64,000 nt of DNA from Erythrobacter sp. NAP1 (GTDB lineage: Bacteria > Pseudomonadota > Alphaproteobacteria > Sphingomonadales > Sphingomonadaceae): contig NZ_CH672390.1 in assembly GCF_000152865.1 (NCBI RefSeq), positions 2,831,468 to 2,895,467 of the forward strand, given 5' to 3'. Positions within the stretch are counted from its first letter, which is position 1. Every line of letters begins with the position of its first letter. The position numbers and the translations under genes are program-made. This document shows positions 40,357 through 48,760 of the stretch, piece after piece. The notes under the pieces were generated by a model that was given only the letters and a program-made list of their open reading frames with translations, made no database searches and was not told the DNA's origin.

Positions 40357-41274
40357 ATGTCCGACATCCCATCCCCCCATTCGGCTCCGGCCGAAGCGCC
40401 TCGCGTGCCCAGCGCCGAAAGCAAAGCCAGCAGCTACAATGGATACGTCATGCTGGTCGTGCTCTTCGCGACGCTGATCATTCCTATGCTGCTGATCGCC
40501 GCGATGCCCGTGCCCGACATGGTGGTCACCAGTCTCGTTGGCGGCGGCCTCGCTTTGACATTTGTCGCGCTCGGCTTTTTCATGATCCAGCCAAACCAGT
40601 CAGCCGTCATCACCATGTTCGGCGAATATCGCGGCACCGTGCGCAAGGAAGGGCTTCACTGGGTCTGGCCCTGGATGATGCGCAAGAAGGTCAGCGTTCG
40701 TGCGATCAACATTCACTCCGACAAGGTCAAGATCAACGACCTGCGCGGCAACCCGATCGAGGTCGCCTGCAACGTCGTGTGGCGCGTCAAGGATACCGCG
40801 CAGGCAGTGTTCGACGTCGACGATTACAAGGAGTTCGTGAACATCCAGATCGAAGCGGGACTTCGCACCGTGGGCGCACGTCACCCCTATGATGATATGT
40901 CCGACGAAGACGAAACAACGCTGCGCGGCAGCGCCGATGTCGTGAACTCCGAGCTGCGCACCGAGCTCAATGAACGGCTCGAGGTAGCCGGGATCGACGT
41001 CGACGAGGCGGGTCTTACCCACCTTGCCTATGCCTCGGAAATCGCCGGAGCGATGCTGCGCCGCCAGCAGGCCGATGCGGTGATCGCTGCACGTAAGAAA
41101 GTGGTGATCGGGGCAGTCTCGATGGTTGAAGACGCGCTCGAAAAGCTTTCGAAGGACGGCGTTGTCGAGCTCGACGAAGAGCGCAAGGCGGCGATGGTCT
41201 CGAACCTCATGGTGGTCCTGTGCGGCGACCGCGAGGCGCATCCGGTCGTCAACACCGGAACGCTCTACCAGTAA
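40357..41274 (+). CDS. SPFH/band 7 domain membrane protein
   Basis: A 305-residue protein related to stomatins and prohibitins, which form membrane-bound oligomers. Two membrane segments lie at about residues 30-50 and 57-77. The SPFH domain follows: NQSAVITMFGEYRGTVRKEGLHWVWPWM, then VKINDLRGNPIEVACNVVWRVKDTAQAVFDVDDY, and a helical region LAYASEIAGAMLRRQQADAVIAARKKVV. The strong AGGAGG site fixes the start at 40357; an in-frame extension upstream crosses the palindrome. It heads a three-gene set with an RHH regulator and a secreted hydrolase. Its cellular role is unknown. Confidence 0.9.
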   Translation: MSDIPSPHSAPAEAPRVPSAESKASSYNGYVMLVVLFATLIIPMLLIAAMPVPDMVVTSLVGGGLALTFVALGFFMIQPNQSAVITMFGEYRGTVRKEGLHWVWPWMMRKKVSVRAINIHSDKVKINDLRGNPIEVACNVVWRVKDTAQAVFDVDDYKEFVNIQIEAGLRTVGARHPYDDMSDEDETTLRGSADVVNSELRTELNERLEVAGIDVDEAGLTHLAYASEIAGAMLRRQQADAVIAARKKVVIGAVSMVEDALEKLSKDGVVELDEERKAAMVSNLMVVLCGDREAHPVVNTGTLYQ

Positions 41275-41299
41275 CGCGAGAACACCTGAGGAGGCAGCC

Positions 41300-41500
41300 A
41301 TGGCTGCACCCAAAAAGAAGGCCTTTGCCCTCCGGCTCGACCCAGCTGTGCACGCAGCGGTTGAGCGACTGGCGGGGGCCGAATTGCGCTCTGCCAATGC
41401 ACAGATAGAAATGCTCCTGCGCGAGGCGTTGGGGCATCGCGGGATCGACGTCCGGCAGTCTGAACAGCCCCGGCGGGGTCGTCCGCCCAAGGAGGATTGA
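41300..41500 (+). CDS. Ribbon-helix-helix (Arc-like) DNA-binding protein with AT-hook-like tail
   Basis: A 66-residue protein. Residues 9-14 (FALRLD) form the expected beta ribbon, and residues 15-45 (PAVHAAVERLAGAELR, SANAQIEMLLREAL) form the two helices of an Arc/MetJ fold. The C-terminus PRRGRPPK carries a GRP core as in AT-hook tails. GGAGG lies before the ATG. Arc-like proteins bind palindromes as dimers, so control of this operon through the AT-rich palindrome at 40305-40336 is a reasonable inference. No toxin gene is adjacent, so a toxin-antitoxin role is unlikely. Confidence 0.85.
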   Translation: MAAPKKKAFALRLDPAVHAAVERLAGAELRSANAQIEMLLREALGHRGIDVRQSEQPRRGRPPKED

Positions 41501-41501
41501 G

Positions 41502-42458
41502 ATGAAGAAAACCCTTTGCACGCTCGCGGCTGCGAGCCTTGCGACAAGCGTTGCCGCACCGGAGCCTGTGGCCGTAACCGCACCGGGACCGGAGGGCGAA
41601 CTTGCGGGCACGCTCATCGCCCCTGAAGAGGGCAAACCGCTTGTCCTGATCGTACCGGGGTCTGGCCCGACCGACCGCGATGGAAACAATCCGATGGGCG
41701 TCACGGCGGCAAGCTATCGTCTGCTTGCCGAAGCCTTGGCGGAACGCGGCATCGGTTCGCTGAGGATCGACAAGCGCGGCATGTTCGGGAGCAAGGCCGC
41801 AATCCCTGACCCCAATGATGTGACGATTGGCGGCTATGCCGATGACGTTGCCGCGTGGGCTCAAGTGGCGAAGAGCGAGACGAGTGTGGAATGCGTCTTC
41901 GTGCTGGGCCACAGCGAAGGCGGTCTCGTCACGCTCGCGGCTGCGCAGGAGGCGGGCGATCTGTGCGGCATCCTGCTCGTGGCATCGGTCGGTCGGCCAC
42001 TGGGGGATACGCTGCGCGAACAGCTACAATCCAATCCGGCCAATGCGGTCGTGCTGGATGAAGCCTTCGCCGCCATCGACAAGCTTGAAGCGGGCGAGCG
42101 GGTTGATACGCAGGACATGCATCGCGGGCTTCTGCCGCTGTTCAATCCGGCCGTGCAAGGCTTCCTGATCGACATGTTCGCTCGTAATCCCGCCGAGCTG
42201 GCAGCCTCGGTGCAGGTGCCCATGCTGATCGTAGCAGGGGGCAAGGATATACAGACCCCGGTAAGTGACGCGGAGGCTCTGGCCGAAGGACAACCCGAGG
42301 CAAAGCTGGTCGTTATTGAAGACATGAACCACGTTCTGAAGACGGTCGAGGGGGACACGCGCCTCGCCAATATGGCCACCTACAGCGACAGCTCGCTTCC
42401 GATCCACCCAGAGCTGGTCGAGGCGGTTGTGGCTTTCGTGGAAGAACCGGGCATCTAG
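41502..42458 (+). CDS. Secreted alpha/beta hydrolase
   Basis: A 318-residue hydrolase with a signal peptide (MKKTLCTLAAASLATSVAA). The oxyanion region is IVPGSGPTDRDGNN, the nucleophile is Ser138 in GHSEGG, and the likely acid and base are Asp in GGKDIQTP (about 247) and His in DMNHVLK (about 275). The family hydrolyses esters or peptides; the substrate is unknown. It starts one base after the RHH gene stop, so it belongs to the SPFH operon. Its stop overlaps the convergent hydratase gene. Confidence 0.9.
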   Translation: MKKTLCTLAAASLATSVAAPEPVAVTAPGPEGELAGTLIAPEEGKPLVLIVPGSGPTDRDGNNPMGVTAASYRLLAEALAERGIGSLRIDKRGMFGSKAAIPDPNDVTIGGYADDVAAWAQVAKSETSVECVFVLGHSEGGLVTLAAAQEAGDLCGILLVASVGRPLGDTLREQLQSNPANAVVLDEAFAAIDKLEAGERVDTQDMHRGLLPLFNPAVQGFLIDMFARNPAELAASVQVPMLIVAGGKDIQTPVSDAEALAEGQPEAKLVVIEDMNHVLKTVEGDTRLANMATYSDSSLPIHPELVEAVVAFVEEPGI

Positions 42459-43303
42459 AGCGCGGCGCTGGCCTTCATGACCTCACGCCCATCACGGGCG
42501 AAGGCACCGAGTTCGAAACCCTCTTCGTTGTCTCGCATTGCCAGAAACAGCAGGTCACCGGCAATCGCTGGCGACACACCGCGAAAGGCGAAGCGCCGCA
42601 GGCGGTTTTCGCCAAGCTCGCTCCCCGCAAGCTGGAGGAGCAGGCTCGCCGTAAGCGGGCCGTGAACAACCAGCCCGCGATACCGCTCAACACCGCGCGC
42701 ATATGGCGCATCGTAATGGATGCGGTGGGTGTTGAAGGTGAGGGCCGAATACCGAAACAAGAGGCGCGGGTCCGGCGTGAGCGCGCGAACGGTTCGCCAT
42801 GCCTCCTTGTCGAAATGACCGCTTTCCGGCTCGGACGGGGTAAGCGGTGCATCATGCGCGGCGGCGTCGCGGTATACCAGCGTCTGCGTTTCGCGCACCG
42901 ATCGCGTGCCATTGGCCTTCGTCTCATGCTCTACTTCGACGAAAGCCAGCTTGCCCGATCCGCCCTCCTTCTCCTTGATCGAAGCGACGCGGCTCGTCCG
43001 CTCGACCACAGCGCCAATGGCAATGGGAGCGATGAATTCGATCGCGCTCGATGCCCACATGCGGCGAGGCATGGAAAATGGCGGGAGGAAGCTGCTCTCG
43101 CTTTCGTCGCGCGCCGGATGGCCATCTTCGCCCAGCGTGCCGGTTGGTGCATCGGGCGTGCACAGCGCGAAATGGATGCCTTGCGGCATGATTGCAGGGC
43201 TTGGCATCGGGAGGTCGAAGGTCGCAAGCCAACGTGCAGCAAGTGCTTCGTCGAGACGGTCCGTAGCCCGAACCTCGCGCCCGATCCAACTGTCGTAAGT
43301 CAT
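42455..43303 (-). CDS. MaoC-like acyl-CoA hydratase (Meh/HTD2-like)
   Basis: A 282-residue double hot-dog hydratase with a FAS1-like N-terminal half (FALCTPDAPTGTLGEDGHPARD, then SSFLPPFSMPRRMWASSAIEFI) and a C-terminal hydratase half containing FRYSALTFNTHRIHYDAPYARGVERYRGLVVHGPLTASLLLQL. The RIHYD residues are the catalytic Asp/His region. This architecture resembles mesaconyl-C4-CoA hydratase (Meh). The start at 43303 overlaps the thiolase stop. It is the last gene of a four-enzyme acyl-CoA operon. The natural substrate is not known. Confidence 0.8.
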   Translation of the reverse strand: MTYDSWIGREVRATDRLDEALAARWLATFDLPMPSPAIMPQGIHFALCTPDAPTGTLGEDGHPARDESESSFLPPFSMPRRMWASSAIEFIAPIAIGAVVERTSRVASIKEKEGGSGKLAFVEVEHETKANGTRSVRETQTLVYRDAAAHDAPLTPSEPESGHFDKEAWRTVRALTPDPRLLFRYSALTFNTHRIHYDAPYARGVERYRGLVVHGPLTASLLLQLAGSELGENRLRRFAFRGVSPAIAGDLLFLAMRDNEEGFELGAFARDGREVMKASAAL

Positions 43304-44526
43304 GCTGCTCGCTCGAAGACCGCGGCGATCCCCTGGCCGCCCCCGATGCACATGGTTTCAAGTCCAAAGCGCGCGTCGCGGCGGTGCATTTCGGCGGCCA
43401 TATCAGCGAGGATACGCCCGCCGGTCGCACCGATCGGGTGACCCAGCGAAATCCCTGAGCCATTGACGTTGAGTATCTCGCGCCGGTTGTCATCTGCGCT
43501 CCAGCCCCACCCTTTAAGCACTGCGAGTACCTGCGGTGCGAAGGCTTCGTTGAGTTCGACGAGATCGATATCGTCCCAGCTGTAGCCGCGCCGCTCGAAC
43601 AGGCGCTTGACCGCGGGGACCGGTCCGATCCCCATGCGCGAGGGGTCACAACCCGCTGCTGCCCATCCCCCGAACCAAAGCGACGGGGTAAGGCCCAGCT
43701 CCGCAAGCTTGTCCTCTGCCACCACGAGGCATGCCGCTGCGGCGTCATTCTGCTGGCTTGCATTGCCTGCAGTGACGATCGCGTCGGGATCGCGTTTGAG
43801 GTCAATGGCGCGCAATTTGCCGAGCGTCTCCACCGAGGCATCGGCGCGGTATCCCTCGTCACGCTCAAACATGACAGGATCGCCGCGGCGCTGAGGGACT
43901 TCGACCGGCACGAGATGATCGTCAAACTTGCCCGCATCCCATGCGGCCGCTGCGTTCTGGTGCGAGCGCACTGCGTAGGCGTCGGCTTCCTCGCGGGAGA
44001 TATCGTAATCCTTGGCGAGGTTTTCGGCGGTTTCGATCATGCCGGTGATGATGCCGAAGCGCTCGATCGGCTGGCTCATCAAGCGCCCGCGCGAGAGGCG
44101 GTCATGCAGAGTGATGTCGCCCATCCGCGCGCCGCCGCGCCCTTGCAGCGTGTAGTGCTCGACATTGGACATGCTCTCGCAGCCGCCCGCGACCACCACG
44201 TCGGCCATACCGGTTTCGACCATCATCGCTGCATTGGCGACTGCCTGAAGGCCCGACCCGCACCGGCGATCCAGTTGGTAGCCGGGAACTTCAAGCGGCA
44301 GTCCAGCCGCAAGCCAGGACCAGTGCCCGATGGCGGGGGCTTCGGCATTTCCGTAGCCTTGCGAAAAGACGACATCGTCGACGCGCTCCGGATCGATGCC
44401 TGATCGCTCAACCAGTGCCTTTAGGATAATTGCGCCGAGTTCGCCTGCGTTGAGACTCGACAACCCGCCGAGGAACTTGCCCACAGGCGTGCGCAGGGGC
44501 GATACGATGGCGGCTCTTCTGGTCAT
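43300..44526 (-). CDS. Acetyl-CoA C-acyltransferase (thiolase)
   Basis: A 408-residue thiolase. The acylated Cys89 is in DRRCGSGLQAV, the His is in NVNGSGISLGHPIGATGGR and the general-acid Cys in CIGGGQGIAAVFE. It differs from the thiolase at 23900 in sequence and in the pattern around the active site, and lies within an operon with a CoA transferase, an acyl-CoA dehydrogenase and a hydratase. It probably performs the final cleavage of that route. It follows the CoA transferase by ten bases and overlaps the hydratase start. Confidence 0.93.
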   Translation of the reverse strand: MTRRAAIVSPLRTPVGKFLGGLSSLNAGELGAIILKALVERSGIDPERVDDVVFSQGYGNAEAPAIGHWSWLAAGLPLEVPGYQLDRRCGSGLQAVANAAMMVETGMADVVVAGGCESMSNVEHYTLQGRGGARMGDITLHDRLSRGRLMSQPIERFGIITGMIETAENLAKDYDISREEADAYAVRSHQNAAAAWDAGKFDDHLVPVEVPQRRGDPVMFERDEGYRADASVETLGKLRAIDLKRDPDAIVTAGNASQQNDAAAACLVVAEDKLAELGLTPSLWFGGWAAAGCDPSRMGIGPVPAVKRLFERRGYSWDDIDLVELNEAFAPQVLAVLKGWGWSADDNRREILNVNGSGISLGHPIGATGGRILADMAAEMHRRDARFGLETMCIGGGQGIAAVFERAA

Positions 44527-44536
44527 GCCTTGGTCC

Positions 44537-45790
44537 TTAGCGGTTGTATGTCTTGCCTTCGTCGCTCAGCGCGACCGTGCCCGCATCGACGAGCTTGCCG
44601 ATCGCACCCGACGATAGCCCGAGGCGCTCGGCGAGAACCTCTTCGGAATGCTGGCCGAGATAGGGCGCGGGAGCAGGGTCTCCTGCTTCCTTCTCAGGCA
44701 TATTCGCAAAGCTGCGAGTGGCGGGATAGTCGAGGCCCGATGGATTGGCAGGTGAGGGCCCGAACAGCGGATTGTCCGCGACGAGCACCGGATCGTTTGC
44801 CGCCTCGTGAGCGGTACGGTAGCGTTCAAAGGTACAACCCTGCGCGGCCATGCGCGCTTCGAGTGATGAAAATTCGTGGCTGCCCGCAACGCCTTGGAAC
44901 AGCTCGAACAAACGGTGGCGGTGCTCGAAACGCGGGCGGTCGCCATCGGAGAATTTGACGCCGAGTTCGGCTTCAAGCTGGCCGATGGGCGTCGCGAGAC
45001 CGAAGGCTTCGACAAGCCCGTCCCACTGCTTTGGGGTCAATGCAGCGACCATGAAGCGCACGCCGTCCTTGGTGCGAAAATCGCGTCCGAATGCTCCCCA
45101 GATCGCGTTGCCGAGCCGTTCACGGTCAGCGCCGCGCAGGAGCATTTCGGCCATCGTGCCCGAATTGGCGAGCGTACCGATGGCGACATTGCCGAGCGGC
45201 ACGCGCACTTCGCTGCCCTCGCCCGTCGCGTCACGGTGGCGCAGGGCGGCGAGAATGGCGAAGGCACAATAGGCGCCGGTGATGAAATCCCACGCTGGCA
45301 TCACTTGGTTGATCGGCGGCGCGGTCTCCATCTCCCACTCTTCCGGCCCGGTCATCAGCGGGTATCCGGCTGCGGCGTTGACGGTGAAGTCCATCGCCTG
45401 CCTGCCATCGTGCCAGCCCATGATCCGCACCGAGGTCATGTCCGGCGTGCCTTCGGGTTGAGCGGCCTTCATCGCTGCGTGGCTGAGAAAGCTCTTCTCG
45501 GGCAAATTGGTGATGCAGTTGCCGGTGCGTGCGGCCAGCTCGACGCAAAGCTCGCGCCCCTCACCGCTGCGCAGGTCGAGAGCGACCGATTTCTTCGCGC
45601 GGTTGAGGTTTTCCCAACTGAGCGAACGCCCTTCCTTGGTCAGCATGTAGCGATCGTAATCAAGCCCGCCCGCCTTGTGGTCGACCCGGATCACTTCTGC
45701 ACCCATTTGCGCACAGTAAAGGCCAGCAGTGGGCGAGGCGACGAAGCTGGAGACCTCTACGATCGAGAGGTCATTCAGAAGGTTGTACAT
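44537..45790 (-). CDS. Class III CoA transferase, 2-methylfumaryl-CoA isomerase-like (Mct)
   Basis: A 417-residue CaiB/BaiF-family enzyme. The catalytic Asp is Asp168 in QVMPAWDFITGAY. The opening YNLLNDLSIVEVSSFVASP, GGLDYDRYMLTKEGRSLSWENLN and GAFGRDFRTKDGVRFMVAALTPKQW resemble, from memory, the intramolecular mesaconyl-CoA C1-C4 transferase Mct of Chloroflexus more than ordinary formyl-CoA transferases. It may shift CoA between carboxyls of a branched dicarboxylate. It stands second in the operon, 27 bases after the acyl-CoA dehydrogenase. Confidence 0.8.
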   Translation of the reverse strand: MYNLLNDLSIVEVSSFVASPTAGLYCAQMGAEVIRVDHKAGGLDYDRYMLTKEGRSLSWENLNRAKKSVALDLRSGEGRELCVELAARTGNCITNLPEKSFLSHAAMKAAQPEGTPDMTSVRIMGWHDGRQAMDFTVNAAAGYPLMTGPEEWEMETAPPINQVMPAWDFITGAYCAFAILAALRHRDATGEGSEVRVPLGNVAIGTLANSGTMAEMLLRGADRERLGNAIWGAFGRDFRTKDGVRFMVAALTPKQWDGLVEAFGLATPIGQLEAELGVKFSDGDRPRFEHRHRLFELFQGVAGSHEFSSLEARMAAQGCTFERYRTAHEAANDPVLVADNPLFGPSPANPSGLDYPATRSFANMPEKEAGDPAPAPYLGQHSEEVLAERLGLSSGAIGKLVDAGTVALSDEGKTYNR

Positions 45791-45817
45791 GTATTCCCCT
45801 GTTGGAGAGCAAATCGC

Positions 45818-47023
45818 CTAGCTGTTCGCAGCTTCCCATTCGCGCAGCATGTGCTTGGCGATCTGGAGCTGAAGGATCTGCGTTGTGCCCTCGTAGATGC
45901 GGTAGATGCGCGCATCGCGATAGAAGCGCTCGGCATCGTATTCGGCGAGGTAGCCCGCGCCGCCATAGACCTGCACCACGCGGTCTACTACGCGGCCACA
46001 CATCTCGGAGGCAAAGACCTTGAAGGCGGCGGCTTTGACGAGGATGTTCTCTCCCCGGTCTGCACGGGCGGTGACGTCGGCCATCATCGCTTCGGCAGCG
46101 TAGATTTCGATCTCGCTGTCAGCGAGCATCGCCTGGATAAGCTGGAACCGCGCGATAGGTTCGCCAAAAGCCTTGCGTTCGTTGGCGTAGCGCACCGCGC
46201 TGTCGAGAGCGCGGCGGGCATAACCGGTGGCAGCCGCGCCGACCGAGATGCGGCCATTATCGAGGCTCTGCATGGCGAAGCGGAAGCCCTTGCCAGTCTC
46301 ACCGCCCAAGAGAGCGTCACCCGGCACTTTCACATCGTCGAGCATGATGTCGGAGATGTGGCTGGCCGATTGACCCATCTTCTTGTCGGGCGAGCCGGTT
46401 GAAATCCCCGGCGTGTCCATCGGCACGAGGAAGGCGCTGACATGCGCGTTCTTGGGAAGCGCCTCTTTCTCGGTGCGCGCCATGATGAGAGCGACATCGG
46501 CATGCGGAGCGTTGGTGATGTAGCGCTTCGTGCCGTTCAAGACCCAGCCGTTGCCGTCAGGATCGGGCGTGGCCGTGGTCGCCATCGCGGCAGAATCGCT
46601 GCCCGAGCCGGGTTCGGTGAGGCCGAAGCATGCGATCTTGCCCTCGACCAGCTTGGGATACCATTCCGCGCGCTGGGCTTCGGTCGCGCCGTTTTTCAGA
46701 GCACTCGCAAACATGCCGACGTTGATCGAGAAGATGGAACGGTAGGCGGGCGCGGCATAGGCCATGATGTTCACGATGCGCGCATATTGCGTCATGTTGA
46801 GGCCCGCGCCGCCATATTCCTCCGGGACCGACAGGCCGAACAGGCCCATTTCGCGCATCTCATCGACGATCTCGTCGGGGATGCGGTCGTTCTCGATGAC
46901 TTCCGGCTCGGCGGGGATCAGGCGCTCGCGGACATAGCGTGTCAGCTGCTCGGCGAACTGTTCGAAAACATCCTCATCCATACCGGGGTTCGACCCCAAG
47001 GGGTGCTTGAGTTCGCTGTTCAT
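45818..47023 (-). CDS. Acyl-CoA dehydrogenase
   Basis: A 401-residue FAD enzyme introducing a 2,3 double bond into an acyl-CoA. The signatures CFGLTEPGSGSDSAAMATTA and the C-terminal RIYRIYEGTTQILQLQIAKHMLR (catalytic Glu in YEGTTQ) are clear. RKAFGEPIARFQLIQAMLAD is also usual. Its start overlaps the stop of the upstream small lipoprotein, an uncommon partner. It probably gives the first step of the pathway completed by the Meh-like hydratase and thiolase. Confidence 0.94.
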   Translation of the reverse strand: MNSELKHPLGSNPGMDEDVFEQFAEQLTRYVRERLIPAEPEVIENDRIPDEIVDEMREMGLFGLSVPEEYGGAGLNMTQYARIVNIMAYAAPAYRSIFSINVGMFASALKNGATEAQRAEWYPKLVEGKIACFGLTEPGSGSDSAAMATTATPDPDGNGWVLNGTKRYITNAPHADVALIMARTEKEALPKNAHVSAFLVPMDTPGISTGSPDKKMGQSASHISDIMLDDVKVPGDALLGGETGKGFRFAMQSLDNGRISVGAAATGYARRALDSAVRYANERKAFGEPIARFQLIQAMLADSEIEIYAAEAMMADVTARADRGENILVKAAAFKVFASEMCGRVVDRVVQVYGGAGYLAEYDAERFYRDARIYRIYEGTTQILQLQIAKHMLREWEAANS

Positions 47024-47274
47024 TCGGCGTTTTCCTCTTGCGCGGGTGTTTCGGGCGCGTCCTCGGGCGGCAGGACGTCTGCGCCTGTCGGCGGCAGCAC
47101 GCCTTCGGGCAATTCGCGTTCTTCGAGCATCGAGGCCGCATCATCAAGCGCGCGCGCCTCGCCCTCGCTCACGCCGCCCGGACCGCTTGAGCCAGCACCC
47201 GGACTATCGCATCCGGCAAGCGGAAGTGTGACGGCGAGAGCACCCGCCAAAAGGGGCAATCGGCCCAAGATCAT
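47020..47274 (-). CDS. Small acidic lipoprotein, unknown function
   Basis: An 84-residue protein with a lipoprotein signal (MILGRLPLLAGALAVTLPLAGC, Cys22). The mature part has GPGGVSEGEARALDDAASMLEERELPEGVLPP and an acidic proline-rich tail (LPPEDAPETPAQEENAE). I do not know a function. Its stop overlaps the acyl-CoA dehydrogenase start, and a second lipoprotein gene ends six bases upstream, so both lead the operon. Confidence 0.75.
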   Translation of the reverse strand: MILGRLPLLAGALAVTLPLAGCDSPGAGSSGPGGVSEGEARALDDAASMLEERELPEGVLPPTGADVLPPEDAPETPAQEENAE

Positions 47275-47280
47275 CCAATC

Positions 47281-47592
47281 TTACTCTTCGGGAGGAAGGT
47301 CGGCAGCAGCTTCTGCGGCTGCCGCAGCAGCAGCGGCCTCGGCGGCGACATCGGCAGCGGCGTCGGCGGCTTCCTCGGTCGTCTGGAGGTCAGGTGCGTT
47401 GTCTGCCGGATCGGCAGGGGGAAGGACCTCGGGGTCTGCGACCGGTTCTTCCGTGACAGGTTCAAGCGCCTCGTCTGCGGGCATCTCGACCGTGTCGGCC
47501 TCTGCCTCGGTCGATGCGTCGTCGGTGCTGCCGCATGCCGCGAGTGCAAGAGCGAGCGCGCCGGCGCCTGCGAATTGAATGAGCTTTTTCAT
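47281..47592 (-). CDS. Alanine-rich acidic lipoprotein, unknown function
   Basis: A 103-residue protein with a lipoprotein signal (MKKLIQFAGAGALALALAAC, Cys20) and a strong ribosome site (GAGGAGG in the leader). The mature part is rich in Glu, Asp and Pro, then Ala with about 20 Ala in 30 residues (TEEAADAAADVAAEAAAAAA), suggesting a helical or extended spacer. The PEVLPPADP and ending LPPEE words echo the next lipoprotein. No family is recognised. It is the first gene of this operon. Confidence 0.75.
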   Translation of the reverse strand: MKKLIQFAGAGALALALAACGSTDDASTEAEADTVEMPADEALEPVTEEPVADPEVLPPADPADNAPDLQTTEEAADAAADVAAEAAAAAAAAEAAADLPPEE

Positions 47593-47743
47593 GGGAGGCC
47601 TCCTCAAATGATCCCAGATTTCGTTGGATCACGGTCTAGCGAGGTAAGCCGGGTTAAGCCAAGCGCCTTTTGCTGCGCCGAAACGGCACAGCGCCAAGAC
47701 GAGCCTGCGTATCGTCACACAAACTGAGGTATGACCATACGCT

Positions 47744-48760
47744 ATGGCACACGCACAATCTCTCGATCGCATTCGCCGCACGCCGCTTTCCCGGAGACTG
47801 GCAGGCTGGCTCGACACAGTCTTCGCATTCGCACTGATCACGTTGGCGGTCGGAGTTGGTTTTTCCGCTCCTGCCGAGGCCCAGTCGAGCAGCCGACCTT
47901 TCACGATTGCCGAGACTGGACGCGGTTACGCCACCCTGCAGGCGGCGGTCGATGCGATCGGCGCTCAGCGCGGAACGATCCAGATTGCGCCCGGCACTTA
48001 CGAGCAATGCGCGGTGCAGGATGAGGGCGTGATCATCTACACTGCGAGCGAGTACGGAACCGTCACCTTCGCGCGCAAGACATGCCAGGGCAAAGCAGCA
48101 CTGGTGCTGCGCGGGCTTGGCGCAGAGATCCGGGGGATCACCTTCACCGGCATGGCCGTTGCCGATGGCAATGGCGCTGGCATCCGGCTTGAGAAAGGTG
48201 CGCTCAACATCGCCTATTCGCGCTTTGAGGACAGCCAGCAGGGCATCCTTGCGAACAACGATACCGCGAGCCGCATCTACATCATGCGCTCGACATTCAG
48301 CGGGCTCGGCACCTGCGAAAATTCAGGTGGCTGCGCGCATTCGATCTATGTTGGCAATTATGGCGAGCTCACCGTCCGAGACAGCCGCTTTGAGCGCGGA
48401 ACGGGCGGGCACTACGTCAAGTCGCGCAGCGCCAAGGTCATCATCGAGAACAACTCCTTCGACGACAGCGCAGGGCGCGGGACGAACTACATGATTGACC
48501 TTCCTGCCGGCAGTCAGGGCGCAATCACGGACAACTGGTTCGTCCAGGGGCGCGACAAGGAGAATTACTCCGCCTTCATCGCGCTCGGCGCGGAGACGGT
48601 CATGCATTCCGCCGATGGGCTGGTAATCAAGGGCAACGAAGCGCGCTTCGTACCCGGCCTCACCGGGTCGAGCGTCTTTCTGGCCGACTGGATGGGTGCG
48701 CGCGTTGCGATGTCGGAAAATAATCTTGCGCGCGGCCTCACTGGCTACGAGCGGCGCTAG
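47744..48760 (+). CDS. Right-handed parallel beta-helix protein
   Basis: A 338-residue exported protein with a long n-region and hydrophobic segment (residues 24-46, ending PAEA). After ATLQAAVDAI and IQIAPGTYEQC, repeated strands with turn asparagines follow (ALVLRGLGAEIRGITFTG, IAYSRFEDSQQGILANN, VIIENNSFDDSAG), the pattern of pectate-lyase-like right-handed beta-helices. Catalytic residues of lyases are not apparent. It could bind or cleave a polysaccharide. The stop overlaps the convergent GNAT gene. Confidence 0.75.
   Translation: MAHAQSLDRIRRTPLSRRLAGWLDTVFAFALITLAVGVGFSAPAEAQSSSRPFTIAETGRGYATLQAAVDAIGAQRGTIQIAPGTYEQCAVQDEGVIIYTASEYGTVTFARKTCQGKAALVLRGLGAEIRGITFTGMAVADGNGAGIRLEKGALNIAYSRFEDSQQGILANNDTASRIYIMRSTFSGLGTCENSGGCAHSIYVGNYGELTVRDSRFERGTGGHYVKSRSAKVIIENNSFDDSAGRGTNYMIDLPAGSQGAITDNWFVQGRDKENYSAFIALGAETVMHSADGLVIKGNEARFVPGLTGSSVFLADWMGARVAMSENNLARGLTGYERR

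Noticed and set aside
41300-41500. Antitoxin of a toxin-antitoxin pair
   Set aside because: Neighbours are an SPFH protein and a secreted hydrolase of normal size; there is no small toxin-like gene on either side.
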